Below the pieces are notes generated by a model. The model had not been told where the DNA came from. It saw nothing but the letters and a program-made list of their open reading frames with translations, and did not search any database. A stretch of DNA of 64,000 nucleotides from Spirodela intermedia. Taxonomy: Eukaryota; Streptophyta; Magnoliopsida; Alismatales; Araceae. The position numbers and the translations under genes are program-made. The stretch covers positions 9,490,924 to 9,554,923 of the forward strand of contig LR746267.1 in NCBI GenBank assembly GCA_902729315.2, read 5' to 3'. Numbering within the stretch: the stretch's first letter is position 1; each line of letters begins with the position of its first letter. Below, one piece after another: positions 1-11,372 of this stretch.

Positions 1-2400
1 CAACCAACAGGCAAATTGGATCCCAGGGCTGTAAAATATGTCTTTATTAGCTACTCTATGACCTAAAAAGGGTACAAAATTTATGATCCAGTATGAAAGA
101 AATTATTCATTTCAGCTAATGTTACCTTTAATGAAGGATATAGCTTTTTAAAGAAATTTTCTATATGCAGCTCAAAGTTACCATATCAAGGGGATACACC
201 TTTTGAACCAAATTTAATTCTTCTATTGATGAATCAAATATTATACAATCAGTCAATAAGGAGATACAAGTATATCACATGAGGATTGACAATGATTAAA
301 AAAAATCAGAAATATAATTTCCCAATCTTAGACCTTCTTGAATTTAATGATATCTCTATTTCAGAACTAGCACATCATCATCAAAGGGTAAACCCACAAA
401 ATTGTATGAGGGATACCTAATATGGTCCTATTGTATTGCCAAAGGGAGTGAGGAAGTGTAAGATACCTCCAAAGTATCCAATGGCAAATTATCTCAACTA
501 TACTCATTTCTCACCTTTGTATATAACCTTTGTTATTAATCTTGATTCTGATTGTGTTCCTCACACAATGAAAGAAGCTATGGCTGATAAGAGATAGACA
601 AAATCTATGTTACTTGAGATGGAAGCATTATACAAAAATGAAACATGGGAGTTAGTTAATCTTCTTCTATGAAAGAAAAGTGTGACTGTAAGTGGGTGTA
701 CATTGTGAAGTATAGAGTAGATGGATCAATTAAATTCTATACACCAAGATTAGTTGTTAAAGGCTTCACTCAATCATATGGAGTGGAATATTCATAACCA
801 TTTGTTCCAGTGGCAAAGTTAAATACAGTAAGAATTTTGATTTCACTTGCAAGTCACTCTCATTGGCCTTTACATCAATATGATGTAAAGAATATACTTT
901 TACATGGTGACTTAGAAGAAGGAATTTATATGGAGCCTTCACCCAGGTTTAGAGAGTCATACACACCACAAATAGTCTGTTGGCTAAAAAAGACCTAATA
1001 TGGACGTAAACATTCCCCTAGAGTGTGGTATAGAAAATTCACACAAGTTATGAAGTAAATGGGATATTTACAAAGCAATTTAGACCATATAATCTTTATC
1101 AAGTATTCAAAGATAGGGAGAGCTACTATTCTCCTTGTATGGGTAGATGATATTATAATTACAGGCAATGAATCAAAAGAAATCAAAGCACTTGACACAA
1201 ATTTATCTCGATGATTTGATGTCAAAGTTTTAAGTAGATTAAAATATTTTCTAGGTATTGACGTGGCTCACTCATGCAAAGAAATTTTTAAATTACAACG
1301 AAAATATATTCTGGATTTACTTCAAGCGACATGCAAGACAAATTTTAAGGCAGCCAACACTCCTCTAGAAGCTAATGTGAAGTTTGGAATAGGCAAAGAC
1401 ATTCATTCGATTGATAGAGGACGGTATCAACACTTGATTGAAAAGTTAATATATTTAAATCATACTAGACTAGATATTGCTTTTTTTGTGGGACTATTGA
1501 GTCAATTTATGAACAATCCTAAAGACATTCATCTTTAAGCCACATATAGAGTACTAGCTTATCTTAAAGGTATAGTTGGCTTAGGTCTTTTATGCAAATA
1601 CAGATGTTAACTATGCAGGCTCTATCATGGATCGAAGATCCACCACCATGGGCTACTGCTCCTTTACCAAAGAGAATTTAGTTACATGAAGATCTAAGAA
1701 ACAGAAAGTTGTTGTAAGATTTAATACTGAAGCAGAATTTAGAGTAATAGCTCAAGGTATTTGTGAGGCTCTATGGATTAGAAGCCTATTGGAAGAGTTG
1801 AAAATAGCTTTTTCAAGAATAATTGGACTTTGTTACAACAACAAATCAGCCATTGACAATATACATAATCATGTGCAACATGATCGGACAAAACATATTG
1901 AGGTTGACCAACATTTCATTAAAGAAAAGATTAAGGAGAAAATCATCTCTATCTCTGATGTGAGATCGATAGAACAAATAGCATATATCTTTAAAAAAGG
2001 ATTAGCATGGACGTCATTGCAGAAACTTACGTGCAAGTTGGGCATGGATGACCCCCATGTACCAACCTGAGGGGGAGTGTCAACATGCATTAGATCTTGT
2101 CTTTTTTCTTGAATTTTTTACTTTCTTTTATTTCCATTATGTCCCCATGAGATCCGATATGAATTCATTGGGTCTTGTTGGAACCATTAACGTCTGTACT
2201 TAAGTACAACACGACTAAGAATGAAGCTGATTTTTCCTTCACATATTTTCTGTTGCTCTCTCGGCAGCGGTGTTAGAACCCTGATGCCGGAGTCAAAGAA
2301 TTGGCATCTTTCATGATAAATCTCGTACTCACTGTTATGTTTTTGTAGTTGGTGCCGTACAGTGTATGGCTTGTTCCGTACACAATGTTGTGACAAGCTG
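1..2400 (+). mobile_element. Degenerate Ty1/copia retrotransposon, 3' part with polypurine tract and probable LTR start
   Basis: Conceptual translation in shifting frames gives the reverse transcriptase to RNase H part of a copia polyprotein. Around 810-960 it reads like the RT core (a stretch resembling WPLHQYDVKN followed by LHGDLEEGIYME), around 1263-1538 the connecting region, and 1690-2060 the RNase H end (HFIKEKI, then a DPHVPT-like tail). Several stops and frameshifts separate these blocks, so it cannot make a protein. At 2069-2076 a purine run (GAGGGGGA) is followed by TGTCAACATG at about 2078, which is the usual polypurine tract and LTR start of such elements. The right LTR end is not clear and I place it before the LysRS intron sequence at about 2400. 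The 5' part lies outside the window. Family certain, ends approximate. Confidence 0.85.
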
Positions 2401-2439
2401 ATTCTTTTATTCCTGAATTGTTATTCTTTGATGTGGCAG

Positions 2440-2870
2440 AGAGCTCGCCTGGACGGGCAAGTAAAGCAGCATAATGAGACGCGTGCAGCAGTTAACCCAC
2501 CTAAAGACCTATCTGAAGAGAAAGAGAAAGACAACGCGGACGATGCCTATGAAGTCACCCTGGATGAGGATTTCATTACTTCTGTAGAGTATCGGTTGCC
2601 TCCTGCTTCAGGGATGGTATGATAAGAGCTCTTTCTGTATCCTCTATTCATATTAATGCCTCGTTTTAAAGCGCTCCGTAAGATTGATGTCTATGATTTT
2701 AATAACGGCTCGAGGAGAATGGATCCCGCCACTCAACTTTAAATGACTTGTGGTGTCCTGATCAATGATCTTTCCTGGGACTCGGGATCGATAGGCTGGT
2801 GATGGTTCTCACAAACTCAGCCAGCATACGGGATGTCATCGCATTTCCCGTTCTCAAGATCCAGCAGTGA
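2440..2870 (+). pseudogene. Lysyl-tRNA synthetase, organellar type: last two coding exons, probably decayed
   Basis: Exon 2440-2616 follows a CAG acceptor and encodes a stretch beginning RARLDGQVKQHNE and ending LPPASGM, then a GT donor at 2617. The last exon, 2778-2870, encodes [20 protein letters not shown] and ends KIQQ-stop. This is the motif 3 end of bacterial-type class II LysRS as used in plant plastids and mitochondria, which charges tRNA-Lys. Signs of decay: the acceptor before GGA at 2778 reads TG instead of AG, the usual EYG before LPP is EYR, and no upstream exon is visible before the copia element at 1-2400. The remnant was probably cut off by that insertion or by rearrangement. 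A functional 3' end using an unusual acceptor is possible but unlikely. Confidence 0.8.
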
Positions 2871-3971
2871 TCTTCCCCCTGAAGACCCGAAAGACATCTA
2901 CCTGAATGTGCGCTTGCTGATCTGGTTCTGGAGCCTTAGTTTCCGCCTTATTGTTTAATTCCCGATCAGGGTTCTTACTGGAGCACACAGAGAGCGCCCA
3001 AGGGTTCATCCTGTTTTGCAATTCGGAGAGATCCAATCGACGTTGGTGCGCGGCTTCATTGCATCCTCATACTTATAATGAGGATTCATGCAAGTAATAT
3101 TTTTGGTAGCTTTGTGCTTTAATTCTTTTACTAGTAGCCCTCAGACTTCATGTAGAGGCTGTATTCTTTTCTGTTATTCTTCTCCGTTGCCCACAGAATG
3201 AGGATCCCATTGGACCAGATCAGCCGACTTTTTATTAAACATGAGGATTCACGTATTCCATCATAACTATGAGATGGTACATAATTCGGGGTGCAGAGAA
3301 TGACTTAAGTACGTGAATACCACTAGGGTACAACAATATGAAGGAAAACAGTGCGACCCTCGGAACAGAATCCAACTACGATGCTTATGTCTGGTGATTT
3401 TCTGCACTCCGGTCAACGTAAAGTATCTTGCGAAATACGATAAAAGGGGCTGAATTCGGCCTGCACCCACCCACACCACGTCTATCGATTCTGACCACCA
3501 ACATTGGCGCCAGAATATCATCCGTGGTCCTCACTACCTCTGTGCATGTACTGAGCTTTTCACGAACATACTGAGAGTCCAAAGTAAATACATGGACGCA
3601 TCCTCTAACCTATCCAGTGGACGATCCTACCATACTCTGCACTATAGAGAAAGGTAAGTTTCATACGGTGACCCTCTCTTAAAGCAATGGAAAGAGAGAG
3701 AGAGAGAGATGTTAAAGAAAGAACACTCTTCCCCCAAAAAATGTAATAAATTCCCTCTTTTAAATCAGTACCGAGAAAATAGAGATTCTCCGAGTCCCTA
3801 AGCTGCTACTAACTCCACCATACAACGGGTGGCTGACCCGAGTTGGAAACCGTGTGAACATTTCCGTGATTGAACTCCAGAGAAAACACGGGTGGACACC
3901 AGTCTCTTTCCGTCGTCCATCATCCATAGGAATTAATGCATCAACACGGTAAACTATCCTACCCGGCACCC
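2871..3971. other. Spacer; includes the upstream block shared by cystatin A and D
   Basis: No gene seen. From about 3330 to 3560 the sequence (GGTACAACAATATGAAGG, later a TTGGCGCCAGAATATCAT-like stretch) resembles 10450-10660, and 3830-3970 is nearly the same as 10755-10895. So the duplicated unit of cystatin A/D includes several hundred bases of upstream DNA. A short GA run lies at about 3691-3709. Confidence 0.6.
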
Positions 3972-3978
3972 TATAAAA
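3972..3978 (+). promoter_or_regulatory. TATA box of cystatin gene A
   Basis: TATAAAA follows CACCC, 113 bases before the ATG at 4091, and the same spacing and context recur before the other intact members. Between the TATA box and the ATG lies a leader ending in a pure GA tract (4045-4069). Confidence 0.75.
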
Positions 3979-4044
3979 TCAGACCCAGCTTCTTCCCAAC
4001 CTTCTCGCACTACACGACTGAGATACACGGACATCAAGACAACA

Positions 4045-4069
4045 AGAGAGAGAGAGAGAGAGAGAGAGA
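4045..4069 (+). repeat. GA tract in the leader of cystatin A
   Basis: Pure GA dinucleotide run directly upstream of the ATG. Equivalent runs sit at 7913-7945 (C), 10966-10992 (D) and 12794-12826 (E), and a broken version at 5919-5946 (B). GA runs in plant leaders are known binding sites of BBR/BPC proteins; use here is inference. Confidence 0.7.
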
Positions 4070-4090
4070 ATCTGAGAATCTGAGAGAACC

Positions 4091-4450
4091 ATGAGGACCC
4101 AGTTGCCTTCCGTCCTTCTTCTTCTCGCACTTCTTTCGGCCGTAACCCTTCAGTCTCAGGCCCAGAAGCCTGCGCCGTATCCTCCACGGACGGGTGAATG
4201 GACTCGGATTAAGAAGGTGGACGAATACCACGTCCAGGGCATCGCTCGCTTCGCCGTGTCGGAGCACAACAAACAGACGGGGGAGGACCTGGAGTACGTC
4301 CGGATTTACAGGGGCTACGTCGACGGGCCGTTCTACAAGCTCCTCATCCAGGCCACGGACGACGTCAAGGCCCGCAGGTACGAGGCCGTAGTGAGGGATA
4401 GGCTCTGGAACAAGCCTAAGGAGCTCATCTACTTCAGGCGCTCGTCTTGA
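4091..4450 (+). CDS. Cystatin A: secreted cystatin-fold protein with altered inhibitory loop
   Basis: Single exon, 119 aa. Residues 1 to about 25 are a signal peptide (basic start, Leu-rich core, SQA end), so the product should enter the secretory path. The mature part has the plant cystatin helix signature at 51-60 (IARFAVSEHN, compare LARFAVDEHN). Where active phytocystatins have QxVxG, this protein has GYVDG (75-79): the Gln is replaced by Gly and the loop before it is about three residues shorter. The second loop has Leu-Trp (105-106) in place of Pro-Trp. The C terminus is YFRRSS. Family knowledge says QxVxG enters papain-like protease clefts; loss of Gln suggests changed or lost inhibition (inference). 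The ATG follows a GA-rich leader and starts the signal peptide. The protein is identical to D. Confidence 0.9.
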   Translation: MRTQLPSVLLLLALLSAVTLQSQAQKPAPYPPRTGEWTRIKKVDEYHVQGIARFAVSEHNKQTGEDLEYVRIYRGYVDGPFYKLLIQATDDVKARRYEAVVRDRLWNKPKELIYFRRSS

Positions 4451-5857
4451 ACTGTGATGCTGATGCGAATGGAGGAAATGTGAAAGAAAGTTGAATAACC
4501 CCCATATACAGTGTATTTGAATAAAAACCCGGGACAGGACATCGTCTCGATGGTTGATGTGTACGTTCATTGTGTACCCTTTTATGTTCAGCTTGTGTCG
4601 TCGAGAGTACAGTTATCTGAGTTCGGAACTATAAAACTAACTCCTTCAGCATCTGACAGTCCGAAAAGAAAATGCATCGCGAGGTTTGGAAGTCAACTCG
4701 ACGCGGACTGAAGGGCCGATTTAAGACGAAGAAGTAATTTCTTCTATAAACGATCGGGGACACCCTGAATCGAACGCTAATGTCACCACACCCTGGGACC
4801 GAGTAGACCGTCGTCCCCATGTACGGCATTGAGATGATCCAAGAGGCGTACCTCCACAAATCCATCCTCTTGAACAGAGAATAAACTCGAGGATGGTTCA
4901 GTGTTTCCAAATACTAAATTCTAGTGACCATCGGCGTACAAATCCCATCAATAAATCGAAAGTCTAGTGATAATAAAGTAAAAGAACCAAACCCACATTA
5001 ACAATATGTCGTTTAACAGATTATAGGAGAGTCATAAATCGACGTTCTATTGATTTCTATTTGCAATGAGATCTTATTACATTTTCAGTTTATAAAATTT
5101 GCTGACACCGGCAGAACTAGACCAGATGTCCCTGTAAAGATTGGATAAGATCACGGAAGAAAGTTGAAGAGCTGTATCTTTATTTCCATTGAAAGCTGAT
5201 CCGAATCTTTATAATTATAAATCATACAAGGATAATGACGAGTAACCCGCTCTGAAAAAGAAATCTTGCTGCGATGAAATGCTTGTTAATGTCCGACTTC
5301 GACTCACTGATGCCAAAGTCAAACCTAAACGAGAGAGGTGAAGAATGAGGAAATTTTCGTGTACCTTGTTTGGTGGGACCAGTTAGGTGACACCGTCCGT
5401 ACCGCGAATCGTCTCAAACTGTCGACTTTCTACGGAGGTGTGAATGTAAAGATTATAAAATAGAGGAGCCCCAACGGGCTGCTTGGGCGCACGGGAGGAG
5501 GTCGGTCATACCCCTGGGTGTGAAGACTGTGCGGTCTCTTCTCCTAGACGGGACCTCCACCTCACCTCCCCCCTCCCCGCCAACCCTACGACAAATTTCT
5601 ACTTGGAAGTCCCCACTTGAGAAGACGCGTATAACATTTATTCAGATCCGCTTCTACCTACTCCCTTATCCACCGCTGGCATATCCACGGCGGGCTTATC
5701 CAAGTTGACCACAGTGTGAACCTGTCCGTTTGTCGACCGCGCAGAAACCACGGGCAGATTGCGGTCTCTTTCCATGTTCCATCCGTGGAGAAGGAAAACA
5801 ACTAAGCGATGAGCTATCCTTCCCGATGGCCCGTTGTCCACTGTACTCCCGGAACCC
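4451..5857. other. Spacer A-B, duplicated as spacer D-E
   Basis: No gene seen. It carries the 3' UTR of A with AATAAA at 4520-4525. Nearly the whole stretch aligns with 11373-12733, including a TGTACCTTGTTTGGTGGGAC-like block at 5360-5380. Part of it appears again at 13311-13990 (direct) and 14088-14250 (inverted). Confidence 0.7.
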
Positions 5858-5864
5858 TATATAA
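5858..5864 (+). promoter_or_regulatory. TATA box of cystatin gene B
   Basis: TATATAA after CCC, 96 bases before the ATG at 5954. The same element stands before E at 12734-12740. Confidence 0.75.
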
Positions 5865-5953
5865 CATGCCGGCCATCATCTTCCCGTCGTGCAGTGCACT
5901 ACGCACATACAGAACGAGAGAGTACCAGAGAGAAAGCGAGAGAGGAGAACACA

Positions 5954-6301
5954 ATGAGGACCCAACTGCCTTCCATTCTTCTTCTTCTCGCCGTTCTTTC
6001 GGCCGTTGCTTTTCAGTCCCACGCCACCAAGGGATACCCAACCCCGGGGTGGAATCGGATAAAGAAGGTGGAAGATTACCACGTCCAGAGCATCGCGCGA
6101 TTCGCGGTCGCAGAGCACAACAGGCAGACGGGAGACAAGCTCGAGTACGTCCGGATTTACAGGGGCTACGTCGATGGCCAGTACTACCGGCTCTTCATCC
6201 AGGCCACGGACCACGTCAAGGCCCGCAAGTACGAGGCCGTCGTCTTCGAGAAGCTCTGGGACAAGGTCAGGGAGCTCGTCTACTTCAGGAGCTCATCTTG
6301 A
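5954..6301 (+). CDS. Cystatin B: secreted cystatin-fold protein with altered inhibitory loop
   Basis: Single exon, 115 aa, signal peptide 1 to about 24. Helix signature IARFAVAEHN at 47-56, loop GYVDG at 71-75 in place of QxVxG, and LW at 101-102 in place of PW. The mature N terminus (TKGYPTPGW) is four residues shorter than in A. It is nearly identical to E, with two amino-acid changes (Ile8 to Phe; His to Gln in the ATDHVKA segment). An earlier in-frame ATG at 5834 would add 40 residues without signal-peptide character and lies upstream of the TATA box, so the 5954 start is preferred. The product should be extracellular or vacuolar; target protease, if any, is unknown. Confidence 0.9.
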   Translation: MRTQLPSILLLLAVLSAVAFQSHATKGYPTPGWNRIKKVEDYHVQSIARFAVAEHNRQTGDKLEYVRIYRGYVDGQYYRLFIQATDHVKARKYEAVVFEKLWDKVRELVYFRSSS

Positions 6302-7830
6302 ACTATGACGCGGCGCAGTGTAAAGAAAACCTGATGTAGGTTTTGTTGGAATAAACCCTGAGGACGGGGCTTCGTCCTGATGTGTACGTAGATGGTCCAC
6401 TTCACTTGTGTTCTACTTGCTTTATGGAGTTGAGAATTATTAGAGCTGGAAACAATACACGATGCTTATTTCAGTCGGTCCTTAGAGAACATCCACATTG
6501 CACAACTAAGTATTTATTTTCTCGGCAAACGTAAGAAGAATAATATGAAAATAGTCTCTTTTTTTTTGGCAAAATTTCTTAACTTTTTTAACGGATAGTG
6601 AGAATCGAAACTCAAAGTCATATTTTGAAATACATTCTGCAGTGTATTGGGTAGGCTATGAGATATACGGTACTTAATCTTAATTCATATCTCATGCCAA
6701 TTAAATAATGAATTAAACTAACAAAAAAGTTAATGTTAAAATCAGGACCCTATTGCTGCGCTCGTCGGTCACCCACTGTCGGTCTTGACAAGCATAACGT
6801 AATTATGAGACGAGCAGACTTGGTGGGGGTCGGGGAGGGCAGCGATGAGGAGATACAACGGACGTATAGGGTGAGATGGGCGGAGAAAGTGAACGGTGAA
6901 AGAGGGCTTCTTACCTGATATAAAATAGGTGATGGTGTAACCCAGACTAATATCTCTGATTTTAATATGGAATCGGGTCCAATTAAATTCCTTATTGAGT
7001 TTTATAAGTTCATAGTATTTAAGTTCAACAATCGAGTGCTTACAACAGGATGTCGCTCATGTGTGTGGATCATGTAAAACATTTCGCTCATCGGTCTTGA
7101 CTATACGGCAATGAGAATGAAAGAATACGACTCTTAAATAAACGCATTGACTGCATTGCACAAAGTCAAACTTCAGATGAGATCAGTTTTGCGTGTGGCG
7201 ACTGGAGCCGTATGAATGGATTTTGACTATCATCACCGGCGCCAAGCTTGTTGACCTCCGTACAGGCTTTGCAGATTTTCGCCTTCCCTCTCCTTCCAGT
7301 TGCCTTGGGATACGAGAGTCGCTGTGGTCTCTTATTCCAGAACAGACATCACCCGGTAAATCTGAAGTCCCTCTTTTAGTCGTCACCCGTCGGTTTGAAA
7401 ACCGGTTGGGATTAAGCAGGATAATCTTCCCTAGGTTTCGAGTTGCAACTTGTTCGACTATTTTGGTCGTATCGAGTTAATGCGACTCTATCCGGTTTAT
7501 CTCCTGCGGTCTCACTTGACTCGCTCAATCATCCGCGTTTATCAAAGACATATATTTAGGCTATCTAATAATGTTCGGAAAAAACAGCCTATTTAAAGTA
7601 CGCATGATAAACGGTATTCTGATCTGACACCTATATCTCCTTCGTCATATCGCCACTGGCAGCACCTCGCCCACAGTAGGACGGCCATCCCAGTCGTGAA
7701 TCTTTCCTTTACCAGACCACCCACCAAAACGACGAGCAGATCGTGGTTTTTTTCGGTGGGCCGTCGGAAAACGACGAAGCGGTGAACTATCCTTCCTGCC
7801 GATCTGCCATCCTTCAGACTGTCGGCACCC
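6302..7830. other. Spacer B-C, no gene seen
   Basis: 3' UTR of B with a short segment at 6391-6490 (CTTTATGGAGTTGAGAATTA) that recurs at 20935-21030. The rest is AT-rich with short open frames that have no family resemblance. Nothing else supported. Confidence 0.5.
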
Positions 7831-7837
7831 TATAAAA
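7831..7837 (+). promoter_or_regulatory. TATA box of cystatin gene C
   Basis: TATAAAA after GGCACCC, 154 bases before the ATG at 7985. The context GGCACCCTATAAA matches the A and D promoters. Confidence 0.75.
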
Positions 7838-7984
7838 TACAAGCCATCGTATCCCCATGCTACTCGCACGGCACCTGAGAAAGATAATACAGTTGTACAG
7901 CGAGAGCGAGCGAGCGAGAGAGAGAGAGAGAGAGAGAGGAGATAAAGAGAAGGAGAGAAAGAGGAGAGAAAGAAAGAGGAAAGC

Positions 7985-8353
7985 ATGCGGACCCAAATGC
8001 CGTCCGTTCTTCCTCTTCCCCTTCTTCTTGCTCTTCTTTCGGCTGTCACCCTTCAATCCGTAGCCGCAAACCGGGGACCATATCCACCGCCGACGGGCGT
8101 GTGGAATCGGATAAAGAAGGTGGACGACTACCCTGTCCCGGAAATCGCTCGACTCGCTGTGTCACAGCACAACAACCGAACAGGGAACAGCCTCGAGTAC
8201 ATTCGGGTGTATAGGGGGTACGTCGACGGGCCGTTCTACCGCCTCTTTATCCAGGCCACGGACCACGCGAAAGCTCGCAGGTATGAGGCAGTCGTGAGGG
8301 ATGACCTCTGGCCGAAGATGAGGCAGCTCGTCTACTTCAGGGCCTCATCTTAA
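7985..8353 (+). CDS. Cystatin C: diverged member with altered loop and a glycosylation sequon
   Basis: Single exon, 122 aa. The signal peptide is longer (1 to about 28) through a Pro/Leu insertion. The helix signature is IARLAVSQHN (54-63), with Phe replaced by Leu and Glu by Gln compared with A. GYVDG (78-82) replaces QxVxG and LW (108-109) replaces PW. NRT at 64-66 is a possible N-glycosylation site not present in A, B, D or E. The gene is the most diverged of the five intact altered-loop members, and it lies between the two duplicated blocks A-B and D-E. Leader GA tract 7913-7945. Function unknown; fold assignment firm. Confidence 0.88.
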   Translation: MRTQMPSVLPLPLLLALLSAVTLQSVAANRGPYPPPTGVWNRIKKVDDYPVPEIARLAVSQHNNRTGNSLEYIRVYRGYVDGPFYRLFIQATDHAKARRYEAVVRDDLWPKMRQLVYFRASS

Positions 8354-10895
8354 ACTGCTATACCGCACTGCAAGGCAAATGTGCCAGGGATACAAGTAAA
8401 CCTGATATGCTGTTTAAGTACTCCGGACGGGACATTTTGATTCTCACGTACACGGCGTACTTTGTTTTCTTATCTTGTTTCACAAGGATTACATCTCTCT
8501 CGTCTTAATATGTAGAATAATCGTTCTCGCATATCATACTGTATGAAGAGGTACTTCGCAAACCTTCCGTGGCTGAATTTAGCGCACGCTGTAGGCTCCT
8601 TCCAGGAGGAAGAGCAAATCGTCCGTAAACAATCGTGAAGCGAACACCAGCACCTATCATCTCATCGGGGTCTCTTCTCAAAGCCCAAGGTCGAAAGAGA
8701 GAGGGAGGGAGGGAGAGAGTGCTCAAGGTCTTTACCCAGAAATTCTACGAAATTCTTCCCCTTATATTCCGACTGATTAAAGATTGTTGTCCGAGGGATA
8801 TTCACCATCTGTGATTATTCCGAATTTCTAATAGAGTTCTCCCTCCCAACTTCCATTGCCCCTCAATAGAATAGTAAGATATCAGAACGGTGAAAGCATA
8901 CCCCTGACCGCGTTCCTGGACTATCCTAATTTGGACTCACAGATTCCGTGTTATGTATGTAGAGAGAGAGAAGGGGAAGAGGTAGCGAGAGAAGCTTCTG
9001 GATCCATTTTCCTTCATTTTTCTTCGCGCCTTGTAAGTTTCCGTAATCCCTCTTCACCAAGGTCACCCAGGGCGACTCCTGATCACAGCAGAAAATAGAG
9101 ATAAAACCAAAAAAAGAATACGGTTTACCATATCTACGTGGTCAAGAATGATCACGCATTGCTTATTGGAAAATTCATGTGTGATTACAAGGTTGAGTTT
9201 CTATACTTATTATTAATCCGTTTTTTAGGGATGTTAGGGTCAATGTTGCCCTGCGACTGAATCCACCCACGAAAAGACGTTATAAATAGCCCACCTACTA
9301 TTTATTTTAAAAAGGCCTGACTATATAAAAGCATATCCCACTGCCGTCAATTGGTTAAGCTGGAGAGCTCAATGATTACCAATGGAACCATAAGACGCAT
9401 TCGTAGCACTCAAGGACAGACTACGTACAGTTTATCTGGTAGTGATAAGGTCAGCAGCTTTGACGAGCCACGAATTCCGGTGTAGTTTCTTCATCTTGAG
9501 CCGACATGAAACAACTTCTAGCCTCGTTAAGAAAAAAGTCAGCGTAATTTCGTCGAATAGAGGTACTGACCTATTTAACGGCAAGAAACTTGCCATTCGA
9601 ATAATAACTCGCAAACAAGCATATTACCTCCATAGCACCCGTCGACGCCCACTGAACGAGGAAAAACTCGAGTTTATTCTTTCATGACTTGTGAGATTAT
9701 GATGAATGTTTTCTCTGACGCTCTTTCGAAAGGTGCAAAAACAAAGCTTGAAGTTCTAAACAAACCATGAAGGCAGTGTCCGGAATGTAAAAAACCAAAT
9801 GCCGTTTGTAATCTTTGCCTAGAATCTGGATATCTGGAAAATCTCGTAAGTGCTACGGATGATGTATAATACTGCGGAGGCTCGTGACATGAGTGCTGGT
9901 ATTCACGCTCAATCGTTTTTTTGAGAACATGGGAAATTTAAGGGTAAAAGCCCAGAACTTCTTCACGGAGGCCAAGAACATCTGCTATCGATGATCAGCT
10001 CACCGTAAAACTTGGTGGGGCCTACCTAGTGGGACCCAAAAGCTTGCAGTTCATCCAGTCGCCGGTCTTCTTCCATAAGATGAACAAGGGGCAGCCAATT
10101 GTCAGAAGCATGAACTAAAAGCAGGTTGGCGGCGGCGGGGTCAGCAGTGCAAGTCATGAGTAAGATCCCGTCCCCTGTGTTAGGCGAAATGGCTGCATTT
10201 GGAGGCTTCCCACAGTTGACCTCGCCTCGAGATTTATTCACAGTTTTGAACCTGCTATAATAGTATCAGTAATGAAACTTCGGTTGATCAGAGTGTCATA
10301 ACTTAAATATAACACAACAATTTGAGATATGCTTTGAAAAAATGCATGTCCGCGCAGGTAATTACTTGGAGCAAATTGTACTCTAACTCGATCTTAGCTT
10401 AAGGTTTCATCGCAACGTGTGCAATTTTGCTATCAAAATACGAGTGCCACTACCGTACAACAATGTAAAGGCAAGCAACGCGACAAATCAAAACAGAATC
10501 CGACCGCGAAGCTTATTTGCCGGGAACTTTTCTTTACTGTGGTAAATATGAAAGTACCTTTCGAAAAAAGATAACATAGGTTGAATTCTGCCTACGCCCA
10601 CCATCACCATATCCGCCGATTCTGACCGTCAATATCGGCGCCAGAATATCATTCATGTCCTTGCTACCTCCGTGGTTCTTGTGGACTTTTCACTTCACGG
10701 CCGTACCACACACTGCGGGATAGAGAAAGGTGATCTTCCTTCGGTGGCCTCCTCTCAAATCGAGAGTTGGAAACCGTGTGAACAGTTCAGCGATTAAACT
10801 CCAGAGAAAACACGGGCGGACACCAGTCTCTTTCCGTCGTCCATCATCCATAGGAATTAATGCATCAACACGGTAAACCATCCTACTCGGCACCC
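8354..10895. other. Spacer C-D with fragments repeated elsewhere in the cluster
   Basis: No gene seen. 8580-8960 (GTAGGCTCCTTCCAGGAGGA) recurs at 20600-20930. 9968-10490 (CACCGTAAAACTTGGTGGGG) recurs at 14254-14780. 10450-10895 resembles the upstream region of A. These are pieces of cluster spacer DNA rather than a recognisable transposon. Confidence 0.6.
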
Positions 10896-10901
10896 TATAA
10901 A
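10896..10901 (+). promoter_or_regulatory. TATA box of cystatin gene D
   Basis: TATAAA after GGCACCC, 117 bases before the ATG at 11013; same context as A and C. Confidence 0.75.
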
Positions 10902-11012
10902 TCAGACCCAGCTTCTTCCCAACCTTCTGCACTGCACTACTGAGATACACGGACACCAAGACAAAAAGAGAGAGAGAGAGAGAGAGAGAGAATCTGAGAA
11001 TCTGAGAGAACC

Positions 11013-11372
11013 ATGAGGACCCAGTTGCCTTCCGTCCTTCTTCTTCTCGCACTTCTTTCGGCCGTAACCCTTCAGTCTCAGGCCCAGAAGCCTGCGCCGT
11101 ATCCTCCACGGACGGGTGAATGGACTCGGATTAAGAAGGTGGATGAATACCACGTCCAGGGCATCGCTCGCTTCGCCGTGTCGGAGCACAACAAACAGAC
11201 GGGGGAGGACCTGGAGTACGTCCGGATTTACAGGGGCTACGTCGACGGCCCGTTCTACAAGCTCCTCATCCAGGCCACGGACGACGTCAAGGCCCGCAGG
11301 TACGAGGCCGTAGTGAGGGATAGGCTCTGGAACAAGCCTAAGGAGCTCATCTACTTCAGGCGCTCGTCTTGA
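11013..11372 (+). CDS. Cystatin D: recent duplicate of A with identical protein
   Basis: Single exon, 119 aa, identical in protein to A. In the coding region I see only two silent differences (GAC to GAT in the VDEYH segment, and GGG to GGC in the VDGPF segment). All remarks on A hold: signal peptide about 1-25, IARFAVSEHN at 51-60, GYVDG at 75-79 without the canonical Gln, and LW at 105-106. The leader (GA tract 10966-10992), TATA box and 3' UTR are also copied. Either the duplication is recent or gene conversion keeps the copies alike. Confidence 0.9.
   Translation: MRTQLPSVLLLLALLSAVTLQSQAQKPAPYPPRTGEWTRIKKVDEYHVQGIARFAVSEHNKQTGEDLEYVRIYRGYVDGPFYKLLIQATDDVKARRYEAVVRDRLWNKPKELIYFRRSS

Noticed and set aside
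4034-4570. Long open frame on the minus strand across cystatin A (and the same across D at 10902-11492, and B/E)
   Set aside because: Shadow of the GC-rich cystatin coding sequence; the plus-strand frame has signal peptide, family motifs, TATA box and stop, and the minus frame has no resemblance.
6733-7480. Open frames of 60-95 codons in the B-C spacer
   Set aside because: No motif, no codon pattern and no conservation with the other spacers.
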